From contig CAUJDN010000029.1 of assembly GCA_963169195.1 (NCBI GenBank), forward strand, positions 1 to 64,000: a stretch of DNA of 64,000 nt. The letters are read 5' to 3'. Positions within the stretch are counted from its first letter, which is position 1; each line of letters begins with the position of its first letter. This DNA is from Acidobacteriota bacterium. GTDB lineage: Bacteria; Acidobacteriota; Vicinamibacteria; Vicinamibacterales; UBA2999. This document shows, in pieces, positions 1-9,573 of the stretch. The notes under the pieces were generated by a model. It was given only the letters and a program-made list of their open reading frames with translations, was not told the DNA's origin and did no database searches. Made by a program: the position numbers and the translations under genes.

Positions 1-795
1 GACATTGAACGTCTCATTCGGTTCCGGCAGCTTGTCCCCGAGCACCGGCACGCTGATGGTCGTGCTCGTGACCCCGGCGGTGAAGGTCAAGGTGCCAGAG
101 CGCGAGCGATAGTCCGTGCCGGCGGCAGCCGTGCCATTGGAGGTCGCGTAGTTCACCGCCACGCTCTGGGTGCTTGCGGCGGACAGGGTCACGGCGAACA
201 CCGCCGAGCGTTGGCCGCTGTTGCCTTCCACGATCGACACGTCATTGATCGACAGCGTCAGCACCGGGGTCACCGTGATCGTCACCGTCGCCGGCGCGCT
301 CGTCGTCGTGCCATCGCTCACCGTGAAGGTGAAGCTGTCGCTGCCGGTGAAGTTCGCGTTCGGCGTGTAGGTCAGGGTTGGCGCGGTCCCCGTCAGCGTC
401 CCGTGGGCCGGCAGTGTCGCCACCACGTAGGCCAACGCGTCGCCATCAGGGTCGCTGCCGGTCAGCGTGATCGCCGTGGCGGTGTTCTGAGCAGTCGTGA
501 CCGATTGTGCGTTGGCTGTCGGCGTGCGGTTCACGTTCGTCACCGTCCACCCGAACGTCGTCTCGGCCGTCGCCGGCGGCTGCGCGTTGTCGCTCACCGT
601 CACCGTCACGGTGTACGTCCCCGCCGTCGCATATCCCAGCGTCCCGCTGATCACGCCCGAGCCGTCAATCGCCAGGCCCGTCGGCAATCCCGTCGCGCTG
701 TAAGTCAGCGTCGTCCCCGCATCCACGTCCGTCGCCTGGATCGGCAGGCTGATCGTCGCCCCTTCCGCGCTCGTCTGCGGCAGCACGAACGCTTC
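1..795 (-). CDS. Calx-beta / Ig-like repeat surface protein, fragment (both ends missing)
   Basis: One open minus-strand frame runs without a stop from about 795 to the left window edge. Read in order it shows a putative-Ig/cadherin-like module (ATGLPTGLAIDGSGVISGT), a module starting ANAQSVTTAQNTATAITL with a bacterial Ig-like end (NFTGSDSFTFTVSDG), and a Calx-beta domain (INDVSIVEGNSG then NYATSNGTAAAGTDY). Such modules build large secreted or surface adhesins. The 3' end lies outside the window. The 5' end is lost at about 790, where the sequence turns into a sulfotransferase reading the other way, so no start codon or signal peptide exists here. The domain assignment is firm; the role of the whole protein cannot be judged. 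Confidence 0.75.
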
Positions 796-1221
796 ACGGC
801 CATTCACGCCCGTGACCCGTTCGGTCTTCGCTACATGGCGTGGCTGGGGCATTTCGAGTTCGGGCGCCTGCACCGCCCGATCGATTTCGACGGCTGGACC
901 GACGCCGCACCCTCGGGGCCGACAACGGCCGGCTACTGGCTGACGTACTGGGTCGCCGCGAATGAAGTGCTCCTGCGGGAGGCTGGGCCGAACGTCGGTT
1001 TCTTCGACTACGATCGGGCCTGCGCCGCGCCCGGGCCCATGCTCGAGGCACTGGGCCGCTGGCTGGCGCTGGAGGACGTGTCGCCGCTGACCGGGCAGGC
1101 CGCTCGCTTCGTCGCCCCGCCAGCGTACCAGGCCCTGACCGGCGAGGCGGATGCTCTGCAGGCACGAGCCCGCGTCCTCTTCGAGTCGCTGCAGGAACGC
1201 TCGCTCGGTCCGTCCTGCTGA
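781..1221 (+). pseudogene. Sulfotransferase-family C-terminal fragment
   Basis: From about 781 the plus strand reads like the last ~146 residues of a bacterial sulfotransferase (QHERFTAIHARDPFGLRYM, then YWLTYWVAANEVLL and VGFFDYDRAC), ending in TGA at 1219-1221. The N-terminal PAPS-binding loop of this family (about 300 residues) is missing. Upstream sequence in this frame is only the antisense of the Calx-beta gene. The fragment and that gene lose their 5' ends at the same spot, so this looks like a rearrangement breakpoint or an assembly join, not a working gene. Confidence 0.6.
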
Positions 1222-1425
1222 CGGCAGCGCCCCCGCCGGGCAGCGCGACCACGCTCGCATCGCCAGTCGCCGCGCGGGAACGGCCCGCCTGCGGTTCGCG
1301 ACTCTGCTACGCTGTGGCGCGTGTTGCGCGGTCCGCCCGCAGAGCGCCTCGCCGACCGGCTCGCGGCGGCCGGTGCCCCTGAGCAGGCTGCGAACCGAAG
1401 AGGATCGCCCCCCAAGGAGACGCTC

Positions 1426-3213
1426 ATGGTCGCGTCGCGCGTCGTGTTCCAGTCCTGCGTGATGATCGGTGCCCTGCTGGCCCTCGCTCCGGCCCCTGCC
1501 GGGCAGGGCAGGGCGGCGCCGCCACTGTCGTTCGATCGGTACCACGGCTACGAGGAGACGGCGAACCTCCTCCGCGCGTGGGCCTCGGCTCATCCGACAC
1601 TCGCCCGCGTGTACTCGATCGGCAAGGACTTCAAGGGCTACGACACCTGGCTGATCGAGATCACCAACCAGCGCCTCGGCCAGGCTGCCGGGAAGCCGGC
1701 CTTCTGGGCGGACGGCAACATCGACGCCGACGAGCCGTCGTCGACCGAAGTCATTCTGCATCTCGCCGAGCGCCTGCTCTCGCGCTACGGCACGGACCCC
1801 GAGATCACCCGACTCGTCGACACGACCACGTTCTACCTCGTCCCGATCTCCAACCCGTACATGGCCGATCTCTACGTCTCCACCCCGATGACGGGCATCG
1901 TCTCGAGCATCAACGCGCGCCCGCGCGACGACGACGGCGACGGCCGCCTGGACGAGGATCCGCCGGACGACGTGGACGGGGACGGGCAGATCCTGCAGAT
2001 GCGCGTGCGCGATCCGCGCGGCACCTTCCGCGTGCATGCGAGGGATCCGCGGTTGCTGATGCGGGTCCGGGCCGACGAGACCGGCGAGTGGACCGTGCAC
2101 ACCGAAGGCCTGGACAACGACGGCGACGGCCAGTTCAACGAGGACTGGATTGGCGGCGTCGATCTCAACCGGAACTTCCCGTTCGACTGGCAGCCCGAGT
2201 GGATCCAGGAGGGCTCCGGCCAGTACCCGCTGTCGGAGCCCGAGTCGCGCAACATCGTCGAGTTCATCGTCGGACACCCGAATATCGGGTTCGTCGTCAA
2301 CGGCCACTCGGGACCGGATGACGGGCTCCTGTATCGGCCGTACGGGTCGCGGCCGGACACGGCGATTCCGCGACAGGACTTCCTCACGATGGCGACGTTC
2401 GGAGAGAAGTTCGCGAGCCTGAGCGGCGGGCTGCGGACGCTGCCGCCCTATGGCGCGGAGGCCGAGCGGCGTTTCGGCCCGGGACGAAAGGTGTACGGCC
2501 GGGGCTTCATGCTGGAGTGGGCCTACGAGATGGCAGGCGCCTTCTCGTTCGTGGCCGAGCACGGGATCATCCCGGGCGACGCCGATCGCGACGGGCGGGT
2601 GACGGACGAGGAGCTGATCCGGGTGTCCGACGCGGAGTTCGGCGGCAGGCTGTTCGTGGACTGGAAGCCGTTCAGACACCCGACGCTCGGCGACGTCGAG
2701 ATCGGCGGGTTCGTGAAGTTCACGAAGCCGAATCCGCCGCCGGGGCGCCATCTCGAAAGGCTGGTCCAGATCTACGGGGCGATGTACGAGTACTGGGCCG
2801 CGACGCTGCCGCGCGTCGCCGTCACGGTCGATCCGCCACGTCGTTCACCCCCCGGGCACCACGTCGTGCGGGCGGTGATCGAGAACGAGGGCATGCTTCC
2901 GACCAACGTGACCCGGAAGGCGATTGAGAATGGATACGCGGACGCAGTCGTGGTGACGATCGACACGAGTGCGAACGTGGACGTCGTCGCCGGGGACGCG
3001 CGCGTGAAGGTCGGACATCTCCAGGGGCGGGCGTTCCAGTATCGGCGGGCGCTGTCGTCGGGCCTGGCGGCTGGCGAGCAGGTGTCGCAGGCGCTGTCGT
3101 GGGTCGTTCGCGTGCGCGACACGCAGCCGGGGTGGGTGGAGGTGACGGCCCGATCGGCGAAGGCCGGTGTGGCGCGTCAGCGCGTGGGCCTGGATGTCAC
3201 GCCCGGCCGGTAG
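1426..3213 (+). CDS. Secreted M14-type carboxypeptidase, variant zinc motif
   Basis: A 595-residue protein. The ATG at 1426 follows AAGGAGA and gives a clean signal peptide (residues 1-30, hydrophobic core CVMIGALLALAPAP); the longer frame upstream lacks these signals. The M14 fold is shown by a substrate-binding segment GVDLNRNFPFDW, a third zinc-ligand region NGHSGPDDGLLYRPYG (His294) and a late catalytic-Glu-like segment AGAFSFVAEHG (Glu378). The first zinc motif, normally HxxE, reads D100-A-D-E103, so the histidine is replaced by Asp (codon GAC). Two acidic DxDxDG-like insertions (about residues 165-190 and 225-235) may bind calcium. It probably trims peptides in the periplasm or outside the cell, but activity is uncertain given D100. 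Confidence 0.8.
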   Translation: MVASRVVFQSCVMIGALLALAPAPAGQGRAAPPLSFDRYHGYEETANLLRAWASAHPTLARVYSIGKDFKGYDTWLIEITNQRLGQAAGKPAFWADGNIDADEPSSTEVILHLAERLLSRYGTDPEITRLVDTTTFYLVPISNPYMADLYVSTPMTGIVSSINARPRDDDGDGRLDEDPPDDVDGDGQILQMRVRDPRGTFRVHARDPRLLMRVRADETGEWTVHTEGLDNDGDGQFNEDWIGGVDLNRNFPFDWQPEWIQEGSGQYPLSEPESRNIVEFIVGHPNIGFVVNGHSGPDDGLLYRPYGSRPDTAIPRQDFLTMATFGEKFASLSGGLRTLPPYGAEAERRFGPGRKVYGRGFMLEWAYEMAGAFSFVAEHGIIPGDADRDGRVTDEELIRVSDAEFGGRLFVDWKPFRHPTLGDVEIGGFVKFTKPNPPPGRHLERLVQIYGAMYEYWAATLPRVAVTVDPPRRSPPGHHVVRAVIENEGMLPTNVTRKAIENGYADAVVVTIDTSANVDVVAGDARVKVGHLQGRAFQYRRALSSGLAAGEQVSQALSWVVRVRDTQPGWVEVTARSAKAGVARQRVGLDVTPGR

Positions 3214-3387
3214 GACGGGCTGCCGGCGTGTGCCGCGCCCGCCCGCGCCGTCCTCACCAGGTGAGCGCGTCCACCTCGCCGTGGACAACTCTCATCAGGA
3301 ATGTGCAGAGGCCCCCGACCTCCGCTGCCCGAACCCGCCCCGCAACCGGGTGAGGGTTGACCCTGTCTGAAGGCCAGGGAGATCACG

Positions 3388-3765
3388 ATGGGGCATTCAC
3401 TGGGAGACGGCATCATCGTCCTGGCGCTGGTCAGTGCGGTCGTCGCGTATTGGTACTTCAGGCACGTGGAGCGGAGCCGCCGCCTGCAGATCGTTCACCA
3501 GGAACGTCTCGCGGCGATGGAGAAGGATGTTCCGCTGCCCGAGCTTCCGCTGGATCCGCCGCGGGCGCCGCGCGCACCGGACCCGCATGCCGTGCTGATC
3601 CACGGAATCGTGTGGGTGGCGTTTGGCCTGGGTGGCATGCTGGCGGCCCACCTGGTCGACGCGCAATGGAACGGACGGGCCCTGTGGCCGTTGCTGCTGC
3701 CCCTGTTCTTCCTCGGCGTCGGACTGGTGTTGTACTACGCCCTTGCCTCGAATCGAGCCCGTTGA
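3388..3765 (+). CDS. Small three-span membrane protein, DUF6249-like
   Basis: A 125-residue protein with three hydrophobic segments (about 8-24, 70-88 and 99-118) and a proline-rich cytoplasmic or periplasmic stretch between the first two. The ATG at 3388 follows an AGGGAG site. Its 3' end overlaps the proposed start of the ECF sigma factor, and a small membrane protein follows, so the three form one unit. Small DUF6249-type membrane proteins are often encoded next to ECF sigma genes. No catalytic motif is visible, and a role in sensing or relaying an envelope signal is inference only. Confidence 0.7.
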   Translation: MGHSLGDGIIVLALVSAVVAYWYFRHVERSRRLQIVHQERLAAMEKDVPLPELPLDPPRAPRAPDPHAVLIHGIVWVAFGLGGMLAAHLVDAQWNGRALWPLLLPLFFLGVGLVLYYALASNRAR

Positions 3766-4345
3766 GCCCGTCTCGTACGACCGGCAGACGGACGAGTGGC
3801 TGGCCGCGCGGTGCGTCGAAGCGGCCGACGAAGAGGCTTTCGCGGAGATCGTCCGGCGCTACCGCGGACCTGTATATCGTCTGGCCGTCTCGGTGCTCGG
3901 CCAGGCCTTCGTGGCCGACGCCGAGGACGTCGCGCAGGACGTGCTGGTGCGCCTGCACCACGCGCTTCCATCGTTTCGAGGCAACGCGCGCTTCGGGACC
4001 TGGGTCTACCGGATCACCCTCAATCAGGCGCTCAACGCGAAGGCGCGTGCCCGCTACCGCGTGCCGCACGTGGGCGACCAGGCGCTGCATGCGATGCGCT
4101 CCCCGGGAGTCGGGCCGGACGAGCGGCTCCGGGACGAGCAGCGCCGGCAGGCGATCCTGGCCGGCGTGAGCGAACTGCCGGAAGTGTACCAGGCAGCGTT
4201 GAGGCTGCACTACTGGCTGGGCACCAGCGTGCGCGACATCGCCGACATGCTCGACGTACCCGAGAACACCGTGAAGTCGTACCTGCACCGGGCCCGGCGG
4301 CTGCTGCAGGGGATCCTGACCGAGCGAGGATTCGATGCACGATGA
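3743..4345 (+). CDS. ECF-type RNA polymerase sigma factor
   Basis: About 200 residues with the two ECF regions. Region 2 covers about residues 30-100 (AFAEIVRRYRGPVYRLAV, AEDVAQDVLVRLHHAL, then FRGNARFGTWVYRITLNQAL). Region 4 covers about 140-190 (LPEVYQAALRLHYWLG, then VRDIADMLDVPENTVKSYL). No ATG is available; the TTG at 3743 is chosen because it gives the usual family length. It lies inside the end of the preceding membrane gene, which suggests coupled translation. The 3' end overlaps the next gene by 11 bases. It would direct transcription of a small regulon, probably held in check by one of its membrane neighbours. Confidence 0.85.
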   Translation: MPRIEPVEPVSYDRQTDEWLAARCVEAADEEAFAEIVRRYRGPVYRLAVSVLGQAFVADAEDVAQDVLVRLHHALPSFRGNARFGTWVYRITLNQALNAKARARYRVPHVGDQALHAMRSPGVGPDERLRDEQRRQAILAGVSELPEVYQAALRLHYWLGTSVRDIADMLDVPENTVKSYLHRARRLLQGILTERGFDAR

Positions 4346-4622
4346 CGAGATGATGGATGGCCTGCTGAGGCGTGCCATGGCGTCCGAAGCGCCAGCGCTT
4401 TCGCCCGGGTTCGATGCCGCCGTCCTTCGGCGCGCGCGCCCCCGCCGGCTGTCGCGCCTGGGCCGAATCGTGATGGTGACGTACAGCCTTGCGGCCGCGA
4501 CTGCGACCGCGTGGCTGACACGGGGCCTGGAGCCCGTTGTCGTCGGGGCGGGCCTCACGATCGGGCTGTCGATGCTCGTGGTCGGGAGCGCCTACGCCCG
4601 GCAGCTGGTCAGCCGCGAGTGA
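4335..4622 (+). CDS. Small membrane protein, putative anti-sigma factor
   Basis: A 95-residue protein whose ATG lies inside the last codons of the sigma gene. The acidic N-terminus (MHDDEMMDGLLRRAM) would sit in the cytoplasm, followed by a basic linker and two hydrophobic segments (about 48-62 and 69-85). This size, topology and overlap are typical of membrane anti-sigma factors of ECF systems, but there is no zinc-binding HxxxCxxC motif. The assignment rests on context. Its 3' end overlaps the convergent regulator gene by 14 bases. Confidence 0.6.
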   Translation: MHDDEMMDGLLRRAMASEAPALSPGFDAAVLRRARPRRLSRLGRIVMVTYSLAAATATAWLTRGLEPVVVGAGLTIGLSMLVVGSAYARQLVSRE

Positions 4623-6546
4623 CTCGCGCCGGGTGCGTCCGTCCGATTCCCACCTGGTCGAGGATGGCCACGAAGCGCGGGTCCGACCGCAGGCGCTCCC
4701 ACTCGGGATCGACCCGCAGGTAGAGCACCGTCTCGTCTCGACGCTCGTACGCCGTGCGCAGCCACCGCAGCGCCTCGGCGTCGTGGCCGAGCGCGGCGTG
4801 GAAGAGGCCGCGGTAGTACGCGGGACGCGGATAGAACTCCGCGAGCTCGAGCTGCCGCAGGCCGTACGCGTGCGTGTCCCCCTGCCGGGCAGCCGCGGCC
4901 AGGCGGGAGGCCAGCTGGTCCAACCCGCGGCGGTCGGGATGGTATCCGCGCTTGAGCGCCTCCGCCGCTTCGCCGAGCCTGCCCTGGCGCCAGTAGGCGA
5001 GGCTCAGGAACATGCCGTTGAAGGCGGAGTCGATGGCGTGGGCGGCCTCGTATTCGTCGATCGCCTCGTCGAATCGCCCGGCCTGCTGGTAGGTCTGGCC
5101 CGCCTGGTGGTGCATGACCGCGGCCAGCGGATCCAGCGCGAGCGCGAGCCGGATCTCGGCGACGGCCTCGTCGAAGCGACCTTCGAGGGCCAGCAGCTCC
5201 GCGTACCACTGGTGGGCCGTCGCATAGCTCGGGTTCAGATCGATGGCGCGCCGGAAGCCGCGCTCGGCGCCGTCGAAGTCCCAGTCGAGGTACATCCGCA
5301 CGTAGGCGGACGAGTTGTGCGCCTCTGCCAGCGCGGGATCCAGCGCCAGGGCCCTGGCGGCGGCATCCCGCGCCCTGGGATAGGCCTCCTCCTGCGTCAT
5401 GCCGGTTCCCACGTGGAACGGCATGACCAGGTAGCAGTCTGCCAACGCGGCGTGGGCGGGCGCATAACCCGGGTCCTTCGAGATGGCCCGCTGGAAATCC
5501 TCGACGGCCCGGAGCAGCCCGTCGGTGTGTCGGGTGTGCCAGCGGGCGCGTCCCGCGAGGTAGGCCCGGTGCGCTTCGGGGTCCACCGGCCTTGCCGTCG
5601 GGCCACCGCCCGGGGCCGGTCGCAGCTTCAGCCGCACCGCTCCCGCGACGTCCCGGGCGATGTCGTCCTGCAGCTGCAGCACGTCGCGCTCGTCGGCCTG
5701 GTAGCTCTCGGCCCACAGGTGCCGGTCCGAGGCGCCGAGCACGAGCTGTGTGGTCACGCGGAGGTGACGGCCGGCGCGCAGGACCGAGCCCTCGAGCACC
5801 GCATCCACCCCGAGATCGGCCGCAACCTTCGGCAGCGGCTCCCGGGTGTCCTTGTATCGCATGGCCGATGTGCGCGACGTCACGCGCACGCCTTCCAGCG
5901 AGGCCAGGCGGGTGATCAACTCCTCGGTCATGCCATCGGCGAAGACCTGGTCGTCTGAATCGCCTGAGAGGTTCTTCAGCGGCAGGACGGCCATGGACCG
6001 GATCGAGGGCGAATCGAGCGGGACATCGGCGGCCGGGGCCGGCCGCGAGGTTGGGATCGACAGGGCGGCGATGGCTGTGGCGGCGCCTCCGAGGAGGCCG
6101 GCCCAGGCGGCGCGCCGGGGGCGCCAGGCGCGATGCTTCGTCGCCGTGAGGCGAAGACTGGTCTCCGCACGTGCGGGGACGATCTCGGCTGTCGTGACCG
6201 GCGCGATGAATCGATAGCCGCGGCGAGGGACGGTCTCGATGAACCGGGGATTCTCCGACGAGTCCCCCAGCGCGGCGCGCAGCTTCTTGATCGCCGCGTT
6301 CAGGCCGTCGTCGAAGTCCACGTAGGTCCCTGCCGGCCACAACGCCGCGCGCAGCTCGCCGCGTGTCACCAGCTCACCGGGGCGCTCGGCCAGCAGCGTG
6401 AGGATCCGGAGCGGCTGGTCCTGCAGGTGCACGCGCCGCCCGGCGCGCAGCAGCTCTCCGACGTCGCTGTTCAACTCGAACAGGCCGAAGCGCAGCGGAG
6501 GACGGCCTCGCGCTTCCATGGTGTGCCGCCTGGGAGGAGCCGCCAT
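4609..6546 (-). CDS. Winged-helix DNA-binding / TPR transcriptional regulator (CadC/ToxR-like)
   Basis: A 645-residue protein with an OmpR-type winged helix at about residues 15-115 (RFGLFELNSDVGELL, PGELVTRGELRAALW, ETVPRRGYRFIAPV), one membrane-spanning segment at about 145-170, a TolB/FlgO-like domain (SIRSMAVLPLKNLSGD through ADLGVDAVLEGSV), and TPR repeats from about 320 to the end. This architecture is very common in acidobacteria and resembles CadC: a membrane-bound factor that binds DNA without phosphorylation. The target is unknown. The ATG at 6519 (MEARGRP) is an equally plausible start, since residues 1-9 look non-conserved. It converges with the sigma unit. Confidence 0.85.
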   Translation of the reverse strand: MAAPPRRHTMEARGRPPLRFGLFELNSDVGELLRAGRRVHLQDQPLRILTLLAERPGELVTRGELRAALWPAGTYVDFDDGLNAAIKKLRAALGDSSENPRFIETVPRRGYRFIAPVTTAEIVPARAETSLRLTATKHRAWRPRRAAWAGLLGGAATAIAALSIPTSRPAPAADVPLDSPSIRSMAVLPLKNLSGDSDDQVFADGMTEELITRLASLEGVRVTSRTSAMRYKDTREPLPKVAADLGVDAVLEGSVLRAGRHLRVTTQLVLGASDRHLWAESYQADERDVLQLQDDIARDVAGAVRLKLRPAPGGGPTARPVDPEAHRAYLAGRARWHTRHTDGLLRAVEDFQRAISKDPGYAPAHAALADCYLVMPFHVGTGMTQEEAYPRARDAAARALALDPALAEAHNSSAYVRMYLDWDFDGAERGFRRAIDLNPSYATAHQWYAELLALEGRFDEAVAEIRLALALDPLAAVMHHQAGQTYQQAGRFDEAIDEYEAAHAIDSAFNGMFLSLAYWRQGRLGEAAEALKRGYHPDRRGLDQLASRLAAAARQGDTHAYGLRQLELAEFYPRPAYYRGLFHAALGHDAEALRWLRTAYERRDETVLYLRVDPEWERLRSDPRFVAILDQVGIGRTHPARVTRG

Positions 6547-6726
6547 TCTACCACCCGGGCACCTCCGCCGGAGTCGGGTCGTTCCACACGCGAACCTGCT
6601 GAGGGGGCGGGAGTTGGCAGGTCAGCACGATTTCGGGAGCAGGTCGGTTGACCAGCGCCGCCGCGCGGGCGACGCTTCGCGGCGCGTGCCCGGGCCCCGA
6701 TTCGAGACGGGCCGCAGGAGGCTGTC

Positions 6727-9324
6727 ATGTTCGCAGCATCTTTACGGTGGACCATCTTCCTGGCGCCGGCGCTGCCGGCGGTGCTGCTGTCCAGCGAGGC
6801 GTCTGCGCCAGATCGCACGGCTGCCCAGGATCCCTCGATCGTCATCAGGGACGGGCTGATCGATGGACAGTTCCACGCCTGCCCCGACTTCGTCCTCGAC
6901 CTCGGAATCTTCGACGTGGACATCCCGGACCCGGCCTGGGCCCTGGTGGATCAGTCGAGGACCACGCGCTTCCGTTCCGCCAGCGGGCGCGTGACCCAGA
7001 GCTACTTCGCCTGGGAGGACTATCCCGACGTCCACGATTCCCATGACGTGGTCATGGAGTTTCGCGTGGACCCCGTTCCGGACCCGGCCCATCCGGACCT
7101 GCCGATTCTCTCCAATGCGGGCATCGACCACGACGGTGACCAGCCCGCCCAGAGCGATGGCCTGACCGCCAACGTGAACTACGCCCCCGACACGCTCCAC
7201 GTGGAGTGGGAAGGCGGGATCCTCGCGAACCAGTACACCGGCGACGGCCGCTTCTTCCCGAAGTGGGCCTGGCCTAGCGTGGGCGACCGCGTGTGGGTGA
7301 ACGGCTACTGGATCTTCGATTGCGGTCATCCGAGGAAGCTGCCGTTCACCGAGGCGGAGCTGGAGACCTGCCGTCTGCGGATCCTGACGTTGGGGCCGCA
7401 GTACGTCTACCCCCGCGACTGCCAGGTGGTCACGCCGAAGAGAGGCCAGCCGACGGAGATTCATCCCATCAGGGCGATCGCGTCCATGCGGCAGCAGGTG
7501 GCGACGCCCCCGGATTCGACCGGCCCGATCCCGGTCACCGCAACCGATCTCCACATCCATGGCCGCGCCGGCGTCGTGACCGACCTCCTGGAGTGCGGCG
7601 GAGGCGTGATCCTGGACGACCGCACCTGCGGAACCCGCTCGGGCCGGACACCGGTGGGTTGTGACACCGACAACCCCGCCTACCCCTGCCACGACATCGC
7701 GCTGGACCACCTCGGGGTGCCCATCGCCGAGGACTTCGAGTTCGACATCTGCACGCCGCCGCGACCGTCGCCGGGACTCTTGCTCACGAAGTGGTGGGAG
7801 GCCGGCCCAGGCGACACGGTGCCCGGGCGTCCGCCGATTCTGCAGGCCGTCCCGGTCGACGACCCGCTCGTCGATCCCTGCAACAGCCCCGAGTACGGGC
7901 CCGAGAAGATCCACGTGACGATACCGCTCGCCGGCAGCGGTGTCACGCCGGACAGCGTCTACGCGCGCCGGATCTACGCCGGCTGGACCGCGCCCTCGCG
8001 CATGCGCCGCTTCCGGGTCACGCTCGACCAGATGCGCCTCTACGACGACAACGACGGTGCCATCTGGAAGTACACGTCGGAACTGACCGGCGACGATGAC
8101 GACTGCGAGTGCTCCTTCTTCTGGATGAACGTGGACCGGGCGCCGAGCGAGTGGATCCGGCTCTCGGACCATACCTCCGGAAACATGGACGATTACCGTG
8201 GCGACCCGCAGAACGGAGGTCCAATGGACTTCGCGGGAGCGGTCTTCGACTTTCAGCTGCGCGATGGGCAGCCGTTCACCATCCGCGCCAACGGCTTCGA
8301 CGGCGGGCCGAGTGAAGGCGCCTGGGAGCCCGGACAGGACTGCCTGGACGATCACGTCGCCCACCACGACTTCGGGGACCACGTGCCGTTCGACTACTGC
8401 TTCGCGAAGCTGGCGACGGATTCCGGGTCGCCGAACCAGGACCCCTTCAAGGATCTGACCGCGACGTTCGGCCCCGATAACGGATACGGCGTGGGCACGC
8501 GAGTCCTTCCGTCAGCACCGACGGAGGTCCGGGTGCTCGAATACCGGCCCCCGCTCGGATACGTGCCCATCGACGTGGTGATGAGCGAGTACGAACTCGT
8601 CGTGACCATCGAGGAACTGCCCGCCGACAGCGACGGCGACGGACTGCTGGACACCACGGAGACGACTGGCACCAACCCAACCAACCCCCTCGATGCCGAC
8701 ACGGACGGCGACGGTCTGCAGGACGGCGAGGAAGACGCCGACCACGACGGCGGAATGGACCCCGGGGAGACCAATCCCAACGATCCCGACACCGAGGACG
8801 ACGGCCTGCTGGACGGGTGCGAGGTCAACGGCAGCAACGCGACGGATCCCCTCGATCCCGACACGGATGACGACGGGCTCACCGACGGTGCGGAGGACGC
8901 CGACCGCGACTGCGCCCGGGATGCCGGCGAGACGGATCCGACCGACCCCGACAGCGACGACGACGATCTGGGCGACGGGCTGGAGGTCGACGCGGGCACC
9001 GATCCGCTCGACGCCGACAGCGACGGCGACGGGATACCGGACGGTGAGGACGTCGAGTTCATCCAGAACATCGTCAGCGGGCTGCCCGTGACCGTCTTCA
9101 AGGGGGCCGGCAATCAGACCGCGATGCTCGCGCTCCTCGACGCGATTGAGCGGCGGATCGCTGGCGGGGACACGGCACAGGCGCTCAACCTGCTGGGAAC
9201 CCTGCGACTGCGGGTGGACGGCTGCGGGACGGCGGCCGACGGAAACGACTGGATTCAGGAGTGTGCCGCACAGGTCCGGGTCCGGTCCCTCATCGACCTG
9301 TTGGTCGCGAACCTGAGCGGCTGA
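6727..9324 (+). CDS. Secreted protein with C-terminal thrombospondin type 3-like calcium repeats
   Basis: An 865-residue protein. The ATG at 6727 follows AGGAGG, and residues 1-28 form a signal peptide. The first ~620 residues are a cysteine-containing region I do not recognise, rich in aromatic and acidic residues. From about 634 to 776 there is a run of TSP3-like repeats with the DxDxDGxxD pattern (DSDGDGLLD, DADTDGDGLQDGEED, DPDTDDDGLTDGAED, DADSDGDGIPDGEDV), which bind calcium and usually act as a stiff spacer. A ~90-residue helical tail follows, of a type often found after such repeats. Probably an extracellular protein; its function is unknown. Confidence 0.75.
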   Translation: MFAASLRWTIFLAPALPAVLLSSEASAPDRTAAQDPSIVIRDGLIDGQFHACPDFVLDLGIFDVDIPDPAWALVDQSRTTRFRSASGRVTQSYFAWEDYPDVHDSHDVVMEFRVDPVPDPAHPDLPILSNAGIDHDGDQPAQSDGLTANVNYAPDTLHVEWEGGILANQYTGDGRFFPKWAWPSVGDRVWVNGYWIFDCGHPRKLPFTEAELETCRLRILTLGPQYVYPRDCQVVTPKRGQPTEIHPIRAIASMRQQVATPPDSTGPIPVTATDLHIHGRAGVVTDLLECGGGVILDDRTCGTRSGRTPVGCDTDNPAYPCHDIALDHLGVPIAEDFEFDICTPPRPSPGLLLTKWWEAGPGDTVPGRPPILQAVPVDDPLVDPCNSPEYGPEKIHVTIPLAGSGVTPDSVYARRIYAGWTAPSRMRRFRVTLDQMRLYDDNDGAIWKYTSELTGDDDDCECSFFWMNVDRAPSEWIRLSDHTSGNMDDYRGDPQNGGPMDFAGAVFDFQLRDGQPFTIRANGFDGGPSEGAWEPGQDCLDDHVAHHDFGDHVPFDYCFAKLATDSGSPNQDPFKDLTATFGPDNGYGVGTRVLPSAPTEVRVLEYRPPLGYVPIDVVMSEYELVVTIEELPADSDGDGLLDTTETTGTNPTNPLDADTDGDGLQDGEEDADHDGGMDPGETNPNDPDTEDDGLLDGCEVNGSNATDPLDPDTDDDGLTDGAEDADRDCARDAGETDPTDPDSDDDDLGDGLEVDAGTDPLDADSDGDGIPDGEDVEFIQNIVSGLPVTVFKGAGNQTAMLALLDAIERRIAGGDTAQALNLLGTLRLRVDGCGTAADGNDWIQECAAQVRVRSLIDLLVANLSG

Positions 9325-9329
9325 GGCCC

Positions 9330-9400
9330 ATGGGGCGCGTCCAGATCCACGTCGTCGCCCTCGTGGACGATGCGGTTCCGGATGGCCGACTGGACCGCGT
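9330..9400 (-). pseudogene. HepT (HEPN, DUF86) C-terminal remnant
   Basis: About 22 codons on the minus strand read AVQSAIRNRIVHEGDDVDLD, closely matching RNRIVPEYDDVDLD in the intact HepT gene at 11624-11986, also at DNA level. The rest of the gene is gone and the flanks are frame-broken. It lies just past the end of the Mod gene on the same strand, suggesting a second HepT copy once followed the operon. It keeps the family histidine of the RX4H motif but has Gly where the modified tyrosine should be, the reverse of the intact copy. Confidence 0.6.
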
Positions 9401-9573
9401 CCGCGCTGCAGGTTGAGCACGCCGGGCAGTAGATCACGAGGGGAACGGGGGCGGCCGCGCCCCGAGGTTGACGCCATGGCCGCACACCGACGCCTGGCGC
9501 GGGACCGCTGATGACCGGGGAAGAACATGTACTTGAAGGCGCGAAGCAGTGACCCGCGAACCGATCCGGATCC

